From: Enterococcus columbae DSM 7374 = ATCC 51263
Lineage (GTDB): Bacteria; Bacillota; Bacilli; Lactobacillales; Enterococcaceae
Length of the DNA: 64,000 bases
Assembly: GCF_000406925.1 (NCBI RefSeq)
Contig: NZ_KE136347.1
Span: 658,025-722,024, forward strand
Direction of reading: 5' to 3'
This document shows positions 52,512 to 60,592 of this stretch, piece by piece (the first letter of the stretch is position 1; each line of letters starts with the position of its first letter). Position numbers and translations under genes: made by a program. The notes under the pieces were generated by a model that was not told where the DNA came from, did not search any database, and was given only the letters and a program-made list of their open reading frames with translations.

Positions 52512-52545
52512 AAAAGCCCTCGCAAATCAAGTTTGGAGGGCTTTT
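52512..52545. terminator. Bidirectional terminator between the hypothetical gene and tcyP
   Basis: AAAAGCCCTC (52512-52521) and GAGGGCTTTT (52536-52545) are perfect 10-bp arms with a 14-nt loop. Confidence 0.8.
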
Positions 52546-52566
52546 AAACATTTATTGACTTTTATA

Positions 52567-53958
52567 CTATTCTTGTGCTGCAATGACAGCTTGTTTGTCA
52601 GTCAGTTGTTCACGATTTAATTCATTTAATCGACTACTTGTAACAATTCCCGCCACCATACTATCACTCACATTGACTAAGGTACGAGCCATATCGATTA
52701 ATGGTTCAACAGAAATCACCAAACCAACAATAGCCACCGGGAAGTTTAAGGCACCCAATACGATTAAAGAAGCAAAGGTTGCTCCACCCCCTACACCAGC
52801 TACACCAAATGAACTAATGGTAACCACAGCCACTAATAATAATAGGTATTCGATACTATGCACATTAATTCCGACTGTTGGTGCTACAATGGTTGCTAAC
52901 ATAGCAGGATATACACCAGCACAACCATTTTGACCAATTGATAAACCAAAGCTAGCAGCAAAATTAGCCGTTGCTTCATCTACTCCTAAAGCTTTTGTCT
53001 GTGTTTCAATATTTAACGGTAATGTTCCTGCACTAGAACGAGAGGTAAAGGCAAAACTCAAGGCTGGTAAAGCTTTTTTAAAGTATACCAGTGGGTTGAC
53101 ACGAACAGCTAAAAGGTATAATGAATGAACAATCAACACCAATAACAAGGCACTGTATGAAGCCAAAATAAATTTACCTAAATTGATAATTGCTTCAAAG
53201 TCACTGGTTGCTAATACATTAATCATTAAAGCAAATACACCATATGGAGTGAGACGTAAAACCAACGTTACAATGCGCATGGTAATTTTATATAAGCTTT
53301 CCATTAAGTTAGCGAAGGTTTGCGCTTCTTTTGGTGCTTTTTTCTTCACGCCTAGGTAAGCAACCCCCACAAAGGCTGAAAATACAACTACACCAATGGT
53401 ACTGGTTGCTCTAGTTCCTGCAAAATCAGCAAAAACATTTGTTGGGATAAAAGAAATAATTTGTTGAGGGATTGATAAATCCTTTACCTGTGTTTGACGT
53501 TGTGCTAGTTCGGCAATTCGCGCACTCTCAGCTGCTCCTTTGGTAAAAGTCGCCCCATCTAACTGGAAGACAAACACCATCAACGCACCGATTAAAGCCG
53601 CAATAGCAGTAGTGCTCAATAATACAAATAAAACATTGGCACTAATTTTACCAATTTTGTTGGATTCTTTCATTCGAATAAAGGCACCAACAATAGAAAC
53701 AAAGACTAAAGGCATCACTAGCATTTGTAATAAATGGACATAACCAGTTCCAACGATTTGAATCCAAGCTAAAGCATTTGTTACGACTTTATCACTTGTA
53801 CCAAAAATAAATTGTAAGACGCCGCCAAATACAACCCCAGCAAATAAACCAGAGAAAACGCGAGTCGAAAACTTCACATGACGTTTTTGTAATTGATAAA
53901 AGCCAAATAAGGCAATAGCAAAAATAATAACAATTAAAAGACTAATTAGATTTGTCAA
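52567..53958 (-). CDS. tcyP: L-cystine/cation symporter, TcyP-like
   Basis: 463 residues from the TTG at 53958, which has AAGGAG eight bases upstream and begins MTNLISLLIVIIF like TcyP. The open frame runs 22 codons further. About nine membrane helices are seen, with SFAFTSRSSAGTLPLNIETQ and GQNGCAGVYPAMLA, as in sodium/dicarboxylate-type symporters of the cystine subgroup. Imports L-cystine. Confidence 0.88.
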   Translation of the reverse strand: MTNLISLLIVIIFAIALFGFYQLQKRHVKFSTRVFSGLFAGVVFGGVLQFIFGTSDKVVTNALAWIQIVGTGYVHLLQMLVMPLVFVSIVGAFIRMKESNKIGKISANVLFVLLSTTAIAALIGALMVFVFQLDGATFTKGAAESARIAELAQRQTQVKDLSIPQQIISFIPTNVFADFAGTRATSTIGVVVFSAFVGVAYLGVKKKAPKEAQTFANLMESLYKITMRIVTLVLRLTPYGVFALMINVLATSDFEAIINLGKFILASYSALLLVLIVHSLYLLAVRVNPLVYFKKALPALSFAFTSRSSAGTLPLNIETQTKALGVDEATANFAASFGLSIGQNGCAGVYPAMLATIVAPTVGINVHSIEYLLLLVAVVTISSFGVAGVGGGATFASLIVLGALNFPVAIVGLVISVEPLIDMARTLVNVSDSMVAGIVTSSRLNELNREQLTDKQAVIAAQE

Positions 53959-54039
53959 AACATACAACTCCTTAAATTTGATTGACAAGTCTATCAACGG
54001 AAGTAAAGGTTCCACAGTGACCATTCTCCAACAGACACT

Positions 54040-54106
54040 CTAAATTTATTGCGCGCCATAAATTTAGTGACTCACCTAGTATAAAAACAACAGCTTGAAA
54101 TGTAAA
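54040..54106 (-). promoter_or_regulatory. tcyP promoter with palindrome over the start region
   Basis: On the minus strand TTTACA (54106-54101), a 17-bp spacer and TATACT (54083-54078) form a promoter. Just downstream CTAAATTTAT and ATAAATTTAG (54067-54058, 54049-54040) are perfect 10-bp arms with an 8-nt GC loop. The palindrome is placed like a repressor site or a 5' mRNA hairpin and has no U run. Confidence 0.6.
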
Positions 54107-54159
54107 TGAAAAGCCCTCTAGTTTGCGATAAAAATAATCTATCGCAAATTACAGGGCTT
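54107..54159 (-). terminator. Terminator of the GNAT gene before tcyP
   Basis: AGCCCTGTAATTTGCGATA pairs with TATCGCAAACTAGAGGGCT (minus sense) with a small internal loop, followed by UUUUC. It lies 14 bases after the GNAT stop. Confidence 0.75.
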
Positions 54160-54172
54160 GTCTTAAGCTCTA

Positions 54173-54655
54173 CTAAAAAATCAACTGCATTAAATACCAC
54201 TGCACGTTTCCATGCGTTGAAGCTGAAATGCCTTGGTTCACAAACTGAAACTGTTCATAAAAAGGAATCAATTCCGCTTTGCAGGTCAAAACCACTCCCT
54301 TGCGACCTTGTGCTTTAGCTTGCTGAATAAACTCAGCTAATAATTGACTAGCAACTCCCTGATGACGAAATGCTGGATGCGTGTCTACACCAAAAATCAT
54401 TTGCCACTCTCCATTTTCATCATGAAAGTGAGCTTGTGCGTAAAGATTATCAGTTAATTCAGACTGATGACAAACCATACCATTGACCATTCCAATAATT
54501 TGCTCCTGGTGTTCCATCAGTAAAAAATGATTAGCAAAATACGCTAATCGTTCAGCCAATGCTTGTTTACTTGCTGCCTCTTCTTTAGGAAAGCATAATT
54601 GTTCAAGCTGATAAATTTTTTCTATATCCTGTATGGTTGCTAAGCGTATGTTCAT
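54173..54655 (-). CDS. GNAT-family N-acetyltransferase
   Basis: 160 residues. Acetyl-CoA site FGVDTHPAFRHQGVASQLLAEFI (about 94-112) with the R/Q-x-x-G-x-A pattern. It starts MNIRLATIQDIEKIYQLEQLCFP. The substrate cannot be told. It is 19 bases downstream of mgtE and probably shares its transcript. Confidence 0.85.
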   Translation of the reverse strand: MNIRLATIQDIEKIYQLEQLCFPKEEAASKQALAERLAYFANHFLLMEHQEQIIGMVNGMVCHQSELTDNLYAQAHFHDENGEWQMIFGVDTHPAFRHQGVASQLLAEFIQQAKAQGRKGVVLTCKAELIPFYEQFQFVNQGISASTHGNVQWYLMQLIF

Positions 54656-54674
54656 ACTATATTTTCTCCCCGTT

Positions 54675-55997
54675 TTATACTAAATAATTCAAAAATAATT
54701 GAGCTAATCCTAAGAAAATAAAGAAACCACCCACATCCGTCATCGTTGTCAAAAAAATCGATGAAGCTAAGGCTGGATCAATATGCATTTTCTTCAATAA
54801 CAATGGTATCGTAAAACCAAATACCCCGGCAATGACTAGATTACCTATCATTGCCAATAGAATAATCAATCCTAAAAAGACATTATGATAATGCCAATAA
54901 ATAATGATCGCTGTAATCAAACCGGTAATTGCGCCATTGATGAAACCAAGGCTGAATTCTTTCATAATCAACCGCCAATCCTCTTTAAAAGAAACTTCGC
55001 CTAAAGCAATACTTCTAACCATTAATGATAGTGTCTGCGTACCCGCATTGCCCCCCATACCAGCAACAATTGACATAACAGAAGCTAAGGCTACAACCTT
55101 TTCTATTGTTCCTTCAAACAATCCTATCGTAAATGAAGCAAGAAAAGCAGTTGCTAAATTGATAATCAGCCAAGGAAGCCGCTTTTTTACAGAGTCTATT
55201 AAAGGTGCTTTTAACCGTTCTTCTTTATCCACCCCAGCTAAACCCAATAAATCCTCGGTTTGTTCATCAATAATGACATCAATAATATCATCAACAGTAA
55301 TTATACCTAACAATAAATCGCGATGATTCACTACTGGAATAGCTAATAAATCATACTTTGAAACCAACAACGAAACTTGTTCTTGGTCTTCTTCTGGATA
55401 GACTTTTAATACATTAGGATTTTTAAAATCTTTTAAAAGTTTCTCTTCTTGGTGTGTAAACAAATCGCGTAAATTAACTGTTCCAACCAATTGCTTTTGA
55501 TTATTTAAAAGATAGATGATGGTGATAATCTCCGTTTGCGGAGCAATTTCCTTAATTTTACTCAAAGCTTGTTGGACACATAAATTTTCATTTAAGGCAA
55601 TATATTCTGTAGTCATCAACCCACCAGCAGAATCAATGGGATAGCCTAAAAGTTCTGTTAAGATGACACGATCATTTTCTTTCATTTTTTTCAATAAAGA
55701 TTTTCTTAACGCAATAGGTAGCTCACCAAGCATATCTGCTATGTCATCTTTAGACATATAAGTAAAGACTTTTAAAAGTTTTTCTGTAGATAGTTGTTGA
55801 ACTATCCTTAATTGTAAGGCTAAATCAGATTGTTCAATAATGATAGCTAGCTGTTCTAAGCTTAGCTGCTGGCAAAACAACAACAATTCTTCTGTGGCAT
55901 ATTGATCTAATAACTTTACCAAATCAACTGCATGAAAGGCTGAGAAATTTTTAGCTAGTTCTTGAGGTGATAAGTATGTTGATAATGTTTTCATCAT
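54675..55997 (-). CDS. mgtE: Magnesium transporter MgtE
   Basis: 440 residues (starts ATGATG; SD AGGAGG five bases upstream). An N-terminal helical superhelix (about 10-125) is followed by two CBS domains (about 130-250, with YPIDSAGGLMTTEYIALNENL) and five membrane helices (about 275-440, with AGMGGNAGTQTLSLMVRSIALGE). MgtE is a Mg2+-gated Mg2+ channel. Its leader carries an M-box riboswitch and an upstream ORF that overlaps the gene start. Confidence 0.95.
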   Translation of the reverse strand: MMKTLSTYLSPQELAKNFSAFHAVDLVKLLDQYATEELLLFCQQLSLEQLAIIIEQSDLALQLRIVQQLSTEKLLKVFTYMSKDDIADMLGELPIALRKSLLKKMKENDRVILTELLGYPIDSAGGLMTTEYIALNENLCVQQALSKIKEIAPQTEIITIIYLLNNQKQLVGTVNLRDLFTHQEEKLLKDFKNPNVLKVYPEEDQEQVSLLVSKYDLLAIPVVNHRDLLLGIITVDDIIDVIIDEQTEDLLGLAGVDKEERLKAPLIDSVKKRLPWLIINLATAFLASFTIGLFEGTIEKVVALASVMSIVAGMGGNAGTQTLSLMVRSIALGEVSFKEDWRLIMKEFSLGFINGAITGLITAIIIYWHYHNVFLGLIILLAMIGNLVIAGVFGFTIPLLLKKMHIDPALASSIFLTTMTDVGGFFIFLGLAQLFLNYLV

Positions 55998-56136
55998 GAA
56001 TTCCTCCTAGTAAATCAGCTTTTTCATTACTGATTGGCTGTCTTTTCACTTTAAAAGACAGCACACAGCATACAAAAGCTGATTGAATGAATAATGTACT
56101 TTTTCTAGACTGCGAGTGACTCGGATCATTTGACAT
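55951..56136 (-). CDS. Upstream leader ORF of mgtE with MgtL-like N-terminus
   Basis: 61 codons from an ATG at 56136 preceded by AAAGGAGGTGGTAAGT, a stronger SD than that of mgtE itself. It starts MSNDPSHSQSRKSTLF and runs 47 bases into mgtE in another frame. Salmonella MgtL reads MEPDPTPLPRRRLKLF, so both share M-x-x-DP near the start, a basic pair at 11-12 and LF at 15-16. The ORF crosses a nested hairpin that abuts the mgtE SD. A regulatory leader is inferred from position and SD; no protein function is claimed. Confidence 0.5.
   Translation of the reverse strand: MSNDPSHSQSRKSTLFIQSAFVCCVLSFKVKRQPISNEKADLLGGIHDENIINILITSRTS
56013..56084 (-). promoter_or_regulatory. Nested hairpin next to the mgtE ribosome-binding site
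   Basis: Outer arms AATCAGCTTTT and AAAAGCTGATT (11 bp, perfect) enclose an inner hairpin CTGTCTTTT/AAAAGACAG (9 bp, 6-nt loop). The outer stem ends four bases before the AGGAGG of mgtE. A ribosome reading the leader ORF must unfold it. Confidence 0.7.
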
Positions 56137-56243
56137 ACTTACCACCTCCTTTAATAAAATATTCATTCTAAAATGTTTCTAGCTGTTTGAAAAAAATTTT
56201 CGTATCCATCCATTTTTCAAACGACGAGTAAGACTCAAATTTT

Positions 56244-56408
56244 CTCGTAGCTGGACAAGTCGTTAGACATCCTTAATAATCCGTGTTTTGTAAGTAGCTA
56301 CTTCGGCAAATAAGCCCATCTGGCTAGAAAAATCTTTAAAATAGTGGATTTTCCTACCAGATGCGATCTTATTTGCTCGTAGCTGATCGACTTACAAAAC
56401 ATCCTTAA
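56244..56408. repeat. 33-bp direct repeats flanking a 116-bp hairpin in the mgtE leader
   Basis: Copies at 56244-56276 and 56376-56408 both begin CTCGTAGCTG and end ACATCCTTAA, 132 bp apart. Between and including the second copy, 56285-56400 folds into one long imperfect hairpin (outer arms GTTTTGTAAGT/ACTTACAAAAC, inner GGCAAATAAG and CCATCTGG with their complements). The first copy can pair with AACGAC at about 56219-56224 as a smaller hairpin. On the mgtE strand each unit starts TTAAGGATGT. Confidence 0.7.
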
Positions 56409-56411
56409 TGC

Positions 56412-56437
56412 AAAAAACTCACCACAAGTGCGGTGAG
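56412..56437 (-). terminator. Terminator following the M-box aptamer
   Basis: CTCACC and GGTGAG (56418-56423, 56432-56437) with an 8-nt loop, followed on the minus strand by six U. It follows the aptamer directly and is the probable expression platform. Confidence 0.75.
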
Positions 56438-56464
56438 TGAACGATTGAAAGTATTACGTCTATT

Positions 56465-56615
56465 ACGTACCCGTTCAAGTTTTAACTCTATTAGGCGTGA
56501 AATTACATTAGATTAAGCCTTATTTTCGACAAAATCTGTTAACCAGTGCAAAATGTTTCCATTTTTTTACGGCAGTAATCCATATCCTAATAGTAGCCTC
56601 ACCTACCGAGAATAT
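56465..56615 (-). ncRNA. M-box (ykoK) magnesium riboswitch
   Basis: Minus-strand sequence shows the conserved M-box blocks in order: GGTAGGTGAGGCT then ACTAT, ACTGCC, CACTGG followed by AACAG, GTCGAAAATAAGGC, TAATG and GAGTTAAAACTTGAACG. These match the ykoK consensus (GGTGAGGCT, CTGCC, CAACAG, ATCGNCATAAGG, AATG, GCTCTACGATTGAA). Placement upstream of mgtE and ahead of a terminator fits Mg2+-induced termination. Exact ends are approximate. Confidence 0.85.
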
Positions 56616-56653
56616 CTATTTCATTGGGAGTATAGTCCTCTTAGAAAAAATTG

Positions 56654-57142
56654 TCAATTGTTTTTCAGAAAATTTTCGATATTTAATCGATATAGATACT
56701 GTTCACCTGCAATCCCTTGGAATCGCTGTTTTGTGTCTTCAAAGCCAGTATGTAAATACAGCTGTTGTGCAGCAATATTTCGATGATTAACAGCTAGATA
56801 TACATCATTTGCTACTATCTGTTGAGCAGCCAGCCACTGATGCAATTGTTGCAATGCAAGCTTGGCGTAACCTCTCCTTAAAAACTTTTGATCAATTGAA
56901 AACGCACGTAATAAAAGTGTATTTTCGGCTAATTGGTAGGCTTCCTGTCCTTTTTGAGCATCTAATACGAAAAAGCCTACTACTTGTTGATTCACTTCAA
57001 TGACAATTGGATAGGCCTGCTGCCAATCAAAATTTTCTAGTACTTCATTTGGATGTGCAGTATAGATTGGATTGATGATTTCATAATCAGAAAACAGCTG
57101 CTCAATCGCATCAGTTGGATATAGCCTTTTTAAATAAACCAT
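56654..57142 (-). CDS. GNAT-family N-acetyltransferase
   Basis: 162 residues from the ATG at 57142 (MVYLKRLYPTD; SD AAGGAG). Acetyl-CoA site RAFSIDQKFLRRGYAKLALQQLHQWL and a late ALNHRNIAAQQLYLHTGF-like segment. Substrate unknown. The longer frame upstream of the SD is not used. Confidence 0.83.
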   Translation of the reverse strand: MVYLKRLYPTDAIEQLFSDYEIINPIYTAHPNEVLENFDWQQAYPIVIEVNQQVVGFFVLDAQKGQEAYQLAENTLLLRAFSIDQKFLRRGYAKLALQQLHQWLAAQQIVANDVYLAVNHRNIAAQQLYLHTGFEDTKQRFQGIAGEQYLYRLNIENFLKNN

Positions 57143-57214
57143 TTTTTCACTCCTTATAAAAAAACTGTGATAAAAGGCAGCCCTACACTCCCATCTTATC
57201 ACAGTTGCTATTTT

Positions 57215-58468
57215 TTAACGATCGTTGGTTAAGTTTAATTTATCTAATACATAAAAGACTAAGCCCATAATCATTCCAACAACACAGGCTAGAACCATCC
57301 CAGATAATTGAATCGTGCCAAAATTGACTTTAATACCAGAAAGACCGGTAACTAAAATTACTGAGGTCATCGCCATATTTCTTGAACGACCATAATCGAC
57401 CTTGCCATCAACTAGAATCCGAATCCCAGAAGCACCAATCATCCCATATAATAGGAATGAAATACCACCAATAACTGGTCCCGGAATGGTACTAATCAAG
57501 GAAGTCATTTTGCCGATAAATGAGCTGATAATTGATAGTACAGCAGCACCACCGATTACGTAAACACTATAGACCTTAGTCATCGCCATCACACCGATAT
57601 TTTCTCCATAGGTTGTCGTTGGGACAGATCCGATGAAACCTGAAATCATCGTTGAAAAGTTATCAGCAAACAAGGTCCGATGTAATCCCGGCTCTTTTAA
57701 TAAATCACGCTCAACAATTTTACTTGTTACAATTTGATGACCAATGTGCTCAGAAGTAACCACCAGTAATACCGGTAAAATAGTAATAATTGCTTCTAAT
57801 TTAAACTTTGGAAAAGCAAAATTAGGCAAAGCAAAGATGGACGCTTCTTGCACTGGAGTAAAATCAACAATTCCACACATAACAGCAACGAGATAACCTA
57901 CAATAATTGCAATTAAAATTGGGATAACCGATAAAAACTTTCTAAAAATTACTGATCCAAAGACTGCAGTCAATAAGGTAGCTAAAAAGACCAACACATT
58001 GATACTACTTACTTTTTCAGCGGTTAAGCCAGCTGTAGAAGCTGCCGTACCAGCCAATTCCAAACCAATTAAAGCTACCACTGGCCCCATTGCAGCTGGT
58101 GGTAAAACAATATTAATCCAATCTGAACCAAATTTATAGATAATTAAGGCAATCAAACAGCCAACAAACCCGGCTGCTACGAAACCACCTAAGGCATAAT
58201 GATAGCCCCACTTAGAAATGACGATACCGGCTGGCGCTAAAAACGCAAAGCTTGATCCCAAATAAGCTGGGGCTTTTCCTTTAGTAATTAAAATAAATAA
58301 TAACGTACCCACACCATTCATAAATAATACTATGGCTGGATTAATCCCAAAAATAAATGGTACTAAGACGGATGCACCAAACATTGCAAACATATGCTGC
58401 AAACTTAAAGGTAACATCATTTTAAACGGTACTTTTTCTTCAACTTGAATTATTTTTCGTTCGCTCAC
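57215..58468 (-). CDS. uraA: Uracil permease (NCS2 family)
   Basis: 417 residues starting at a GTG with AAGGAGG seven bases upstream. About 14 membrane segments are expected. LQHMFAMFGASVLVPFIFGINPA is the NCS2 signature and TSEHIGHQIVTSKI holds the conserved Glu/His of UraA. Imports uracil with protons. No PyrR-type attenuator was seen upstream. Confidence 0.92.
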   Translation of the reverse strand: MSERKIIQVEEKVPFKMMLPLSLQHMFAMFGASVLVPFIFGINPAIVLFMNGVGTLLFILITKGKAPAYLGSSFAFLAPAGIVISKWGYHYALGGFVAAGFVGCLIALIIYKFGSDWINIVLPPAAMGPVVALIGLELAGTAASTAGLTAEKVSSINVLVFLATLLTAVFGSVIFRKFLSVIPILIAIIVGYLVAVMCGIVDFTPVQEASIFALPNFAFPKFKLEAIITILPVLLVVTSEHIGHQIVTSKIVERDLLKEPGLHRTLFADNFSTMISGFIGSVPTTTYGENIGVMAMTKVYSVYVIGGAAVLSIISSFIGKMTSLISTIPGPVIGGISFLLYGMIGASGIRILVDGKVDYGRSRNMAMTSVILVTGLSGIKVNFGTIQLSGMVLACVVGMIMGLVFYVLDKLNLTNDR

Positions 58469-58496
58469 AACATTTCCTCCTTATTTTTCAACCATC

Positions 58497-58614
58497 TAGT
58501 AAACTAAAATTTACTATCTTTGTTAGCATAGCATAAGCCAAAAACGAATGCCACCTAAAATATAAATAATTTTTATATTTTAGGATGAACATTCGTTTTT
58601 AAAACAGTTTACTA
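58497..58614. repeat. Nested inverted repeats between a DUF1801 gene and uraA
   Basis: Terminal arms TAGTAAACT (58497-58505) and AGTTTACTA (58606-58614) enclose a long hairpin at 58540-58600: AAAAACGAATG/CATTCGTTTTT outside, CCTAAAATATAAA and its complement inside. On the minus strand the hairpin ends in UUUUU, so it can terminate the upstream DUF1801 transcript. The outer arms are not needed for that and are unexplained. Confidence 0.6.
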
Positions 58615-58628
58615 AAATATGCTTCAAC

Positions 58629-58994
58629 TTACGATTGTTGAAAGCTCTGCCAGCGATACAAAATCATCTGCTCTATTAATTGCCAATCAAGCTCAGCAGA
58701 TACGGGCAATTGGATTGCACCTTTACTATAGCGCCAATTTCGTTGCTCAAGCTCTTTTTGAAAATGTTGAATCGTCTCAGGTAAAGGATCAAAACCAATA
58801 TGCTTCGTAAAATTACCTACATAGCAGACCGGTTTCTTTTGATATTTAATCGCTGGCATACCATAAGCAATTGTTAATACACATTCCTCTGTTGGAAAAA
58901 TTTGAAAAACCAATTGAAGCATTTGTTCAATTATCGCTCTGCGTTCAACAGCTAAATCAGCCAAATAATGCTGGACTGCTAAAGGATATTCCAT
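58629..58994 (-). CDS. DUF1801-family protein (YdhG-like)
   Basis: 121 residues from the ATG at 58994 (MEYPLAVQHYLADL). AYGMPAIKY and a closing WRYSKGAIQLPVSAELDWQLI fit DUF1801. Some relatives are annotated as iron chaperones, but function is not established here. Confidence 0.8.
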   Translation of the reverse strand: MEYPLAVQHYLADLAVERRAIIEQMLQLVFQIFPTEECVLTIAYGMPAIKYQKKPVCYVGNFTKHIGFDPLPETIQHFQKELEQRNWRYSKGAIQLPVSAELDWQLIEQMILYRWQSFQQS

Positions 58995-59072
58995 CGTCGC
59001 TTTTTCCTCATTTCTTTTAGAAATCGTAATTATTATTAGCATTAGCCTACTTAAAGTCGTCCACCGACCAAG

Positions 59073-60557
59073 CTACATTTGAATAATCTTCGTGGCTATT
59101 TTTTGTTGAAAAGCTTGATCATGCTCTACAAATAATAAAGTTGGTTGGAATTTCAAAATTAATTGTTCAATCTGAATACGTGAAATTAAATCAATATAAT
59201 TTAACGGCTCATCCCAAATATATAAATGTGCTGGTTGACATAGACTAGCGGCAATCAATACTTTTTTCTTTTGACCGGCACTAAATGAGGCGACATCTTT
59301 GTCAAACTGCTCTCTTGCAAAGCCAAGCTTACGCAAAATAGCCAAGAATAGCACATAGTCGATGGCTTTATCTTCAGTGAACTTTTTCAATGAGCCAGCT
59401 AAAAATTCAGCATCCTGTGGCACATAGGAAATAATTAGCTGTGGACTTATTTTTAGTAAGCCTGTTGTGTTAACAGTGCTATCTTGTAAAATCGCCTTGA
59501 GTAAGGTTGACTTACCACTGCCATTTTTCCCAACAATCGCTACCCGTTCTTGATTTTGAATCGTAAAATTTAATGGATTTTGGTTAATTATTTTATCAGC
59601 ATAAGACAACACAAGCTCTTGAGCTAAAACTTGATTGGCTTGCTTAAAGAAAAGTGGTTGGAGTTTCAAATTCTCTATCTCTTCTACATCAGTTAATAGC
59701 TGTTCTTTTTGATGAATCGCCTCTTGCATTCGTTTTTCGTGTGTCTTTGATTTTTTCATCATTTTAGCTGCTTTGTGACCGACATAGCCTTTATCAAGCT
59801 TGGTGCCTGAATTTGTTGTTCCGTTTTTACTTTTTTCTACTTGATTCGACCAGCTAGCAGTACGTTTGGCTGCTTCGTTTAGTCGCTTGACCTCTTTTTT
59901 TAGTTTTTCATTTTGAGCCAATTCAAATTGATCTTGCTGTTGCTTATTTAAATACCAAGATGAGAAATTGCCTTGTTGCAGCTCAATGCTCGCCTTATTC
60001 ATCGCCAAAATATGATCCACACAGACATCAAGTAGCCTGCGATCATGAGAAATCAAAATAAAGCCTTGTTTTTTAGCTAAATAATCCGCAATCTTTTGTC
60101 TGGCTTCATCATCTAAATGATTGGTTGGCTCATCGATTAATAAAAAGGTATTTTCATTTAAAAATAATGCTGCCAAAAGCACCTTATTTTGCTCACCATC
60201 AGATAAGGTTGCAAACGGTAAATATAAGCGATCAATTTCGACATCTAATAAGTTCAATTCCTTCATAAATTCCCAATCCTCGGCATGTGGACAAGCCTCT
60301 TGCAAAACCTCTAAAGTCATTTTTTCTGGATTTGCCACAGGATAAGGAAAATAGCGAAACGCCACTTCATGGGTAATGCTTCCTTGATACTCATATTGTG
60401 CGAGCAATAATCGGAAAAAAGTTGTTTTTCCACGACCATTACGACCAATCAAGCCCAATTTCCAAGTACTGTCTATTTGTAACTGAACCCCATCAAAAAT
60501 CGGTGTATAGCTTCCTGGATAACTAAAACTTAAATCTTTAATTTGAATTAACGACAT
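59073..60557 (-). CDS. ABC-F ATPase of the Lsa antibiotic-resistance type
   Basis: 494 residues from the ATG at 60557 (MSLIQIKDLSFSYPGSYTPI; SD AAGGAGG). Two ABC domains: Walker A GRNGRGKTT (38-46) with signature LSDGEQ, and GKNGSGKST with signature FSAGQ. There are no membrane helices. The basic inter-domain linker (about 205-290) is the ribosome-contacting arm. It resembles Lsa(A), which protects ribosomes from lincosamides, streptogramin A and pleuromutilins. A leader peptide and attenuator lie upstream, as in other inducible members. Confidence 0.82.
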   Translation of the reverse strand: MSLIQIKDLSFSYPGSYTPIFDGVQLQIDSTWKLGLIGRNGRGKTTFFRLLLAQYEYQGSITHEVAFRYFPYPVANPEKMTLEVLQEACPHAEDWEFMKELNLLDVEIDRLYLPFATLSDGEQNKVLLAALFLNENTFLLIDEPTNHLDDEARQKIADYLAKKQGFILISHDRRLLDVCVDHILAMNKASIELQQGNFSSWYLNKQQQDQFELAQNEKLKKEVKRLNEAAKRTASWSNQVEKSKNGTTNSGTKLDKGYVGHKAAKMMKKSKTHEKRMQEAIHQKEQLLTDVEEIENLKLQPLFFKQANQVLAQELVLSYADKIINQNPLNFTIQNQERVAIVGKNGSGKSTLLKAILQDSTVNTTGLLKISPQLIISYVPQDAEFLAGSLKKFTEDKAIDYVLFLAILRKLGFAREQFDKDVASFSAGQKKKVLIAASLCQPAHLYIWDEPLNYIDLISRIQIEQLILKFQPTLLFVEHDQAFQQKIATKIIQM

Positions 60558-60592
60558 AAAATATTCCTCCTTAAATTGAAAAATCAATATTA

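Noticed and set aside
53959-54110. T-box or other amino-acid riboswitch upstream of tcyP
   Set aside because: TGTGGAACC vaguely resembles a T-box sequence, but the leader is too short and lacks the specifier stem and the GGTGGNACCGCG core.
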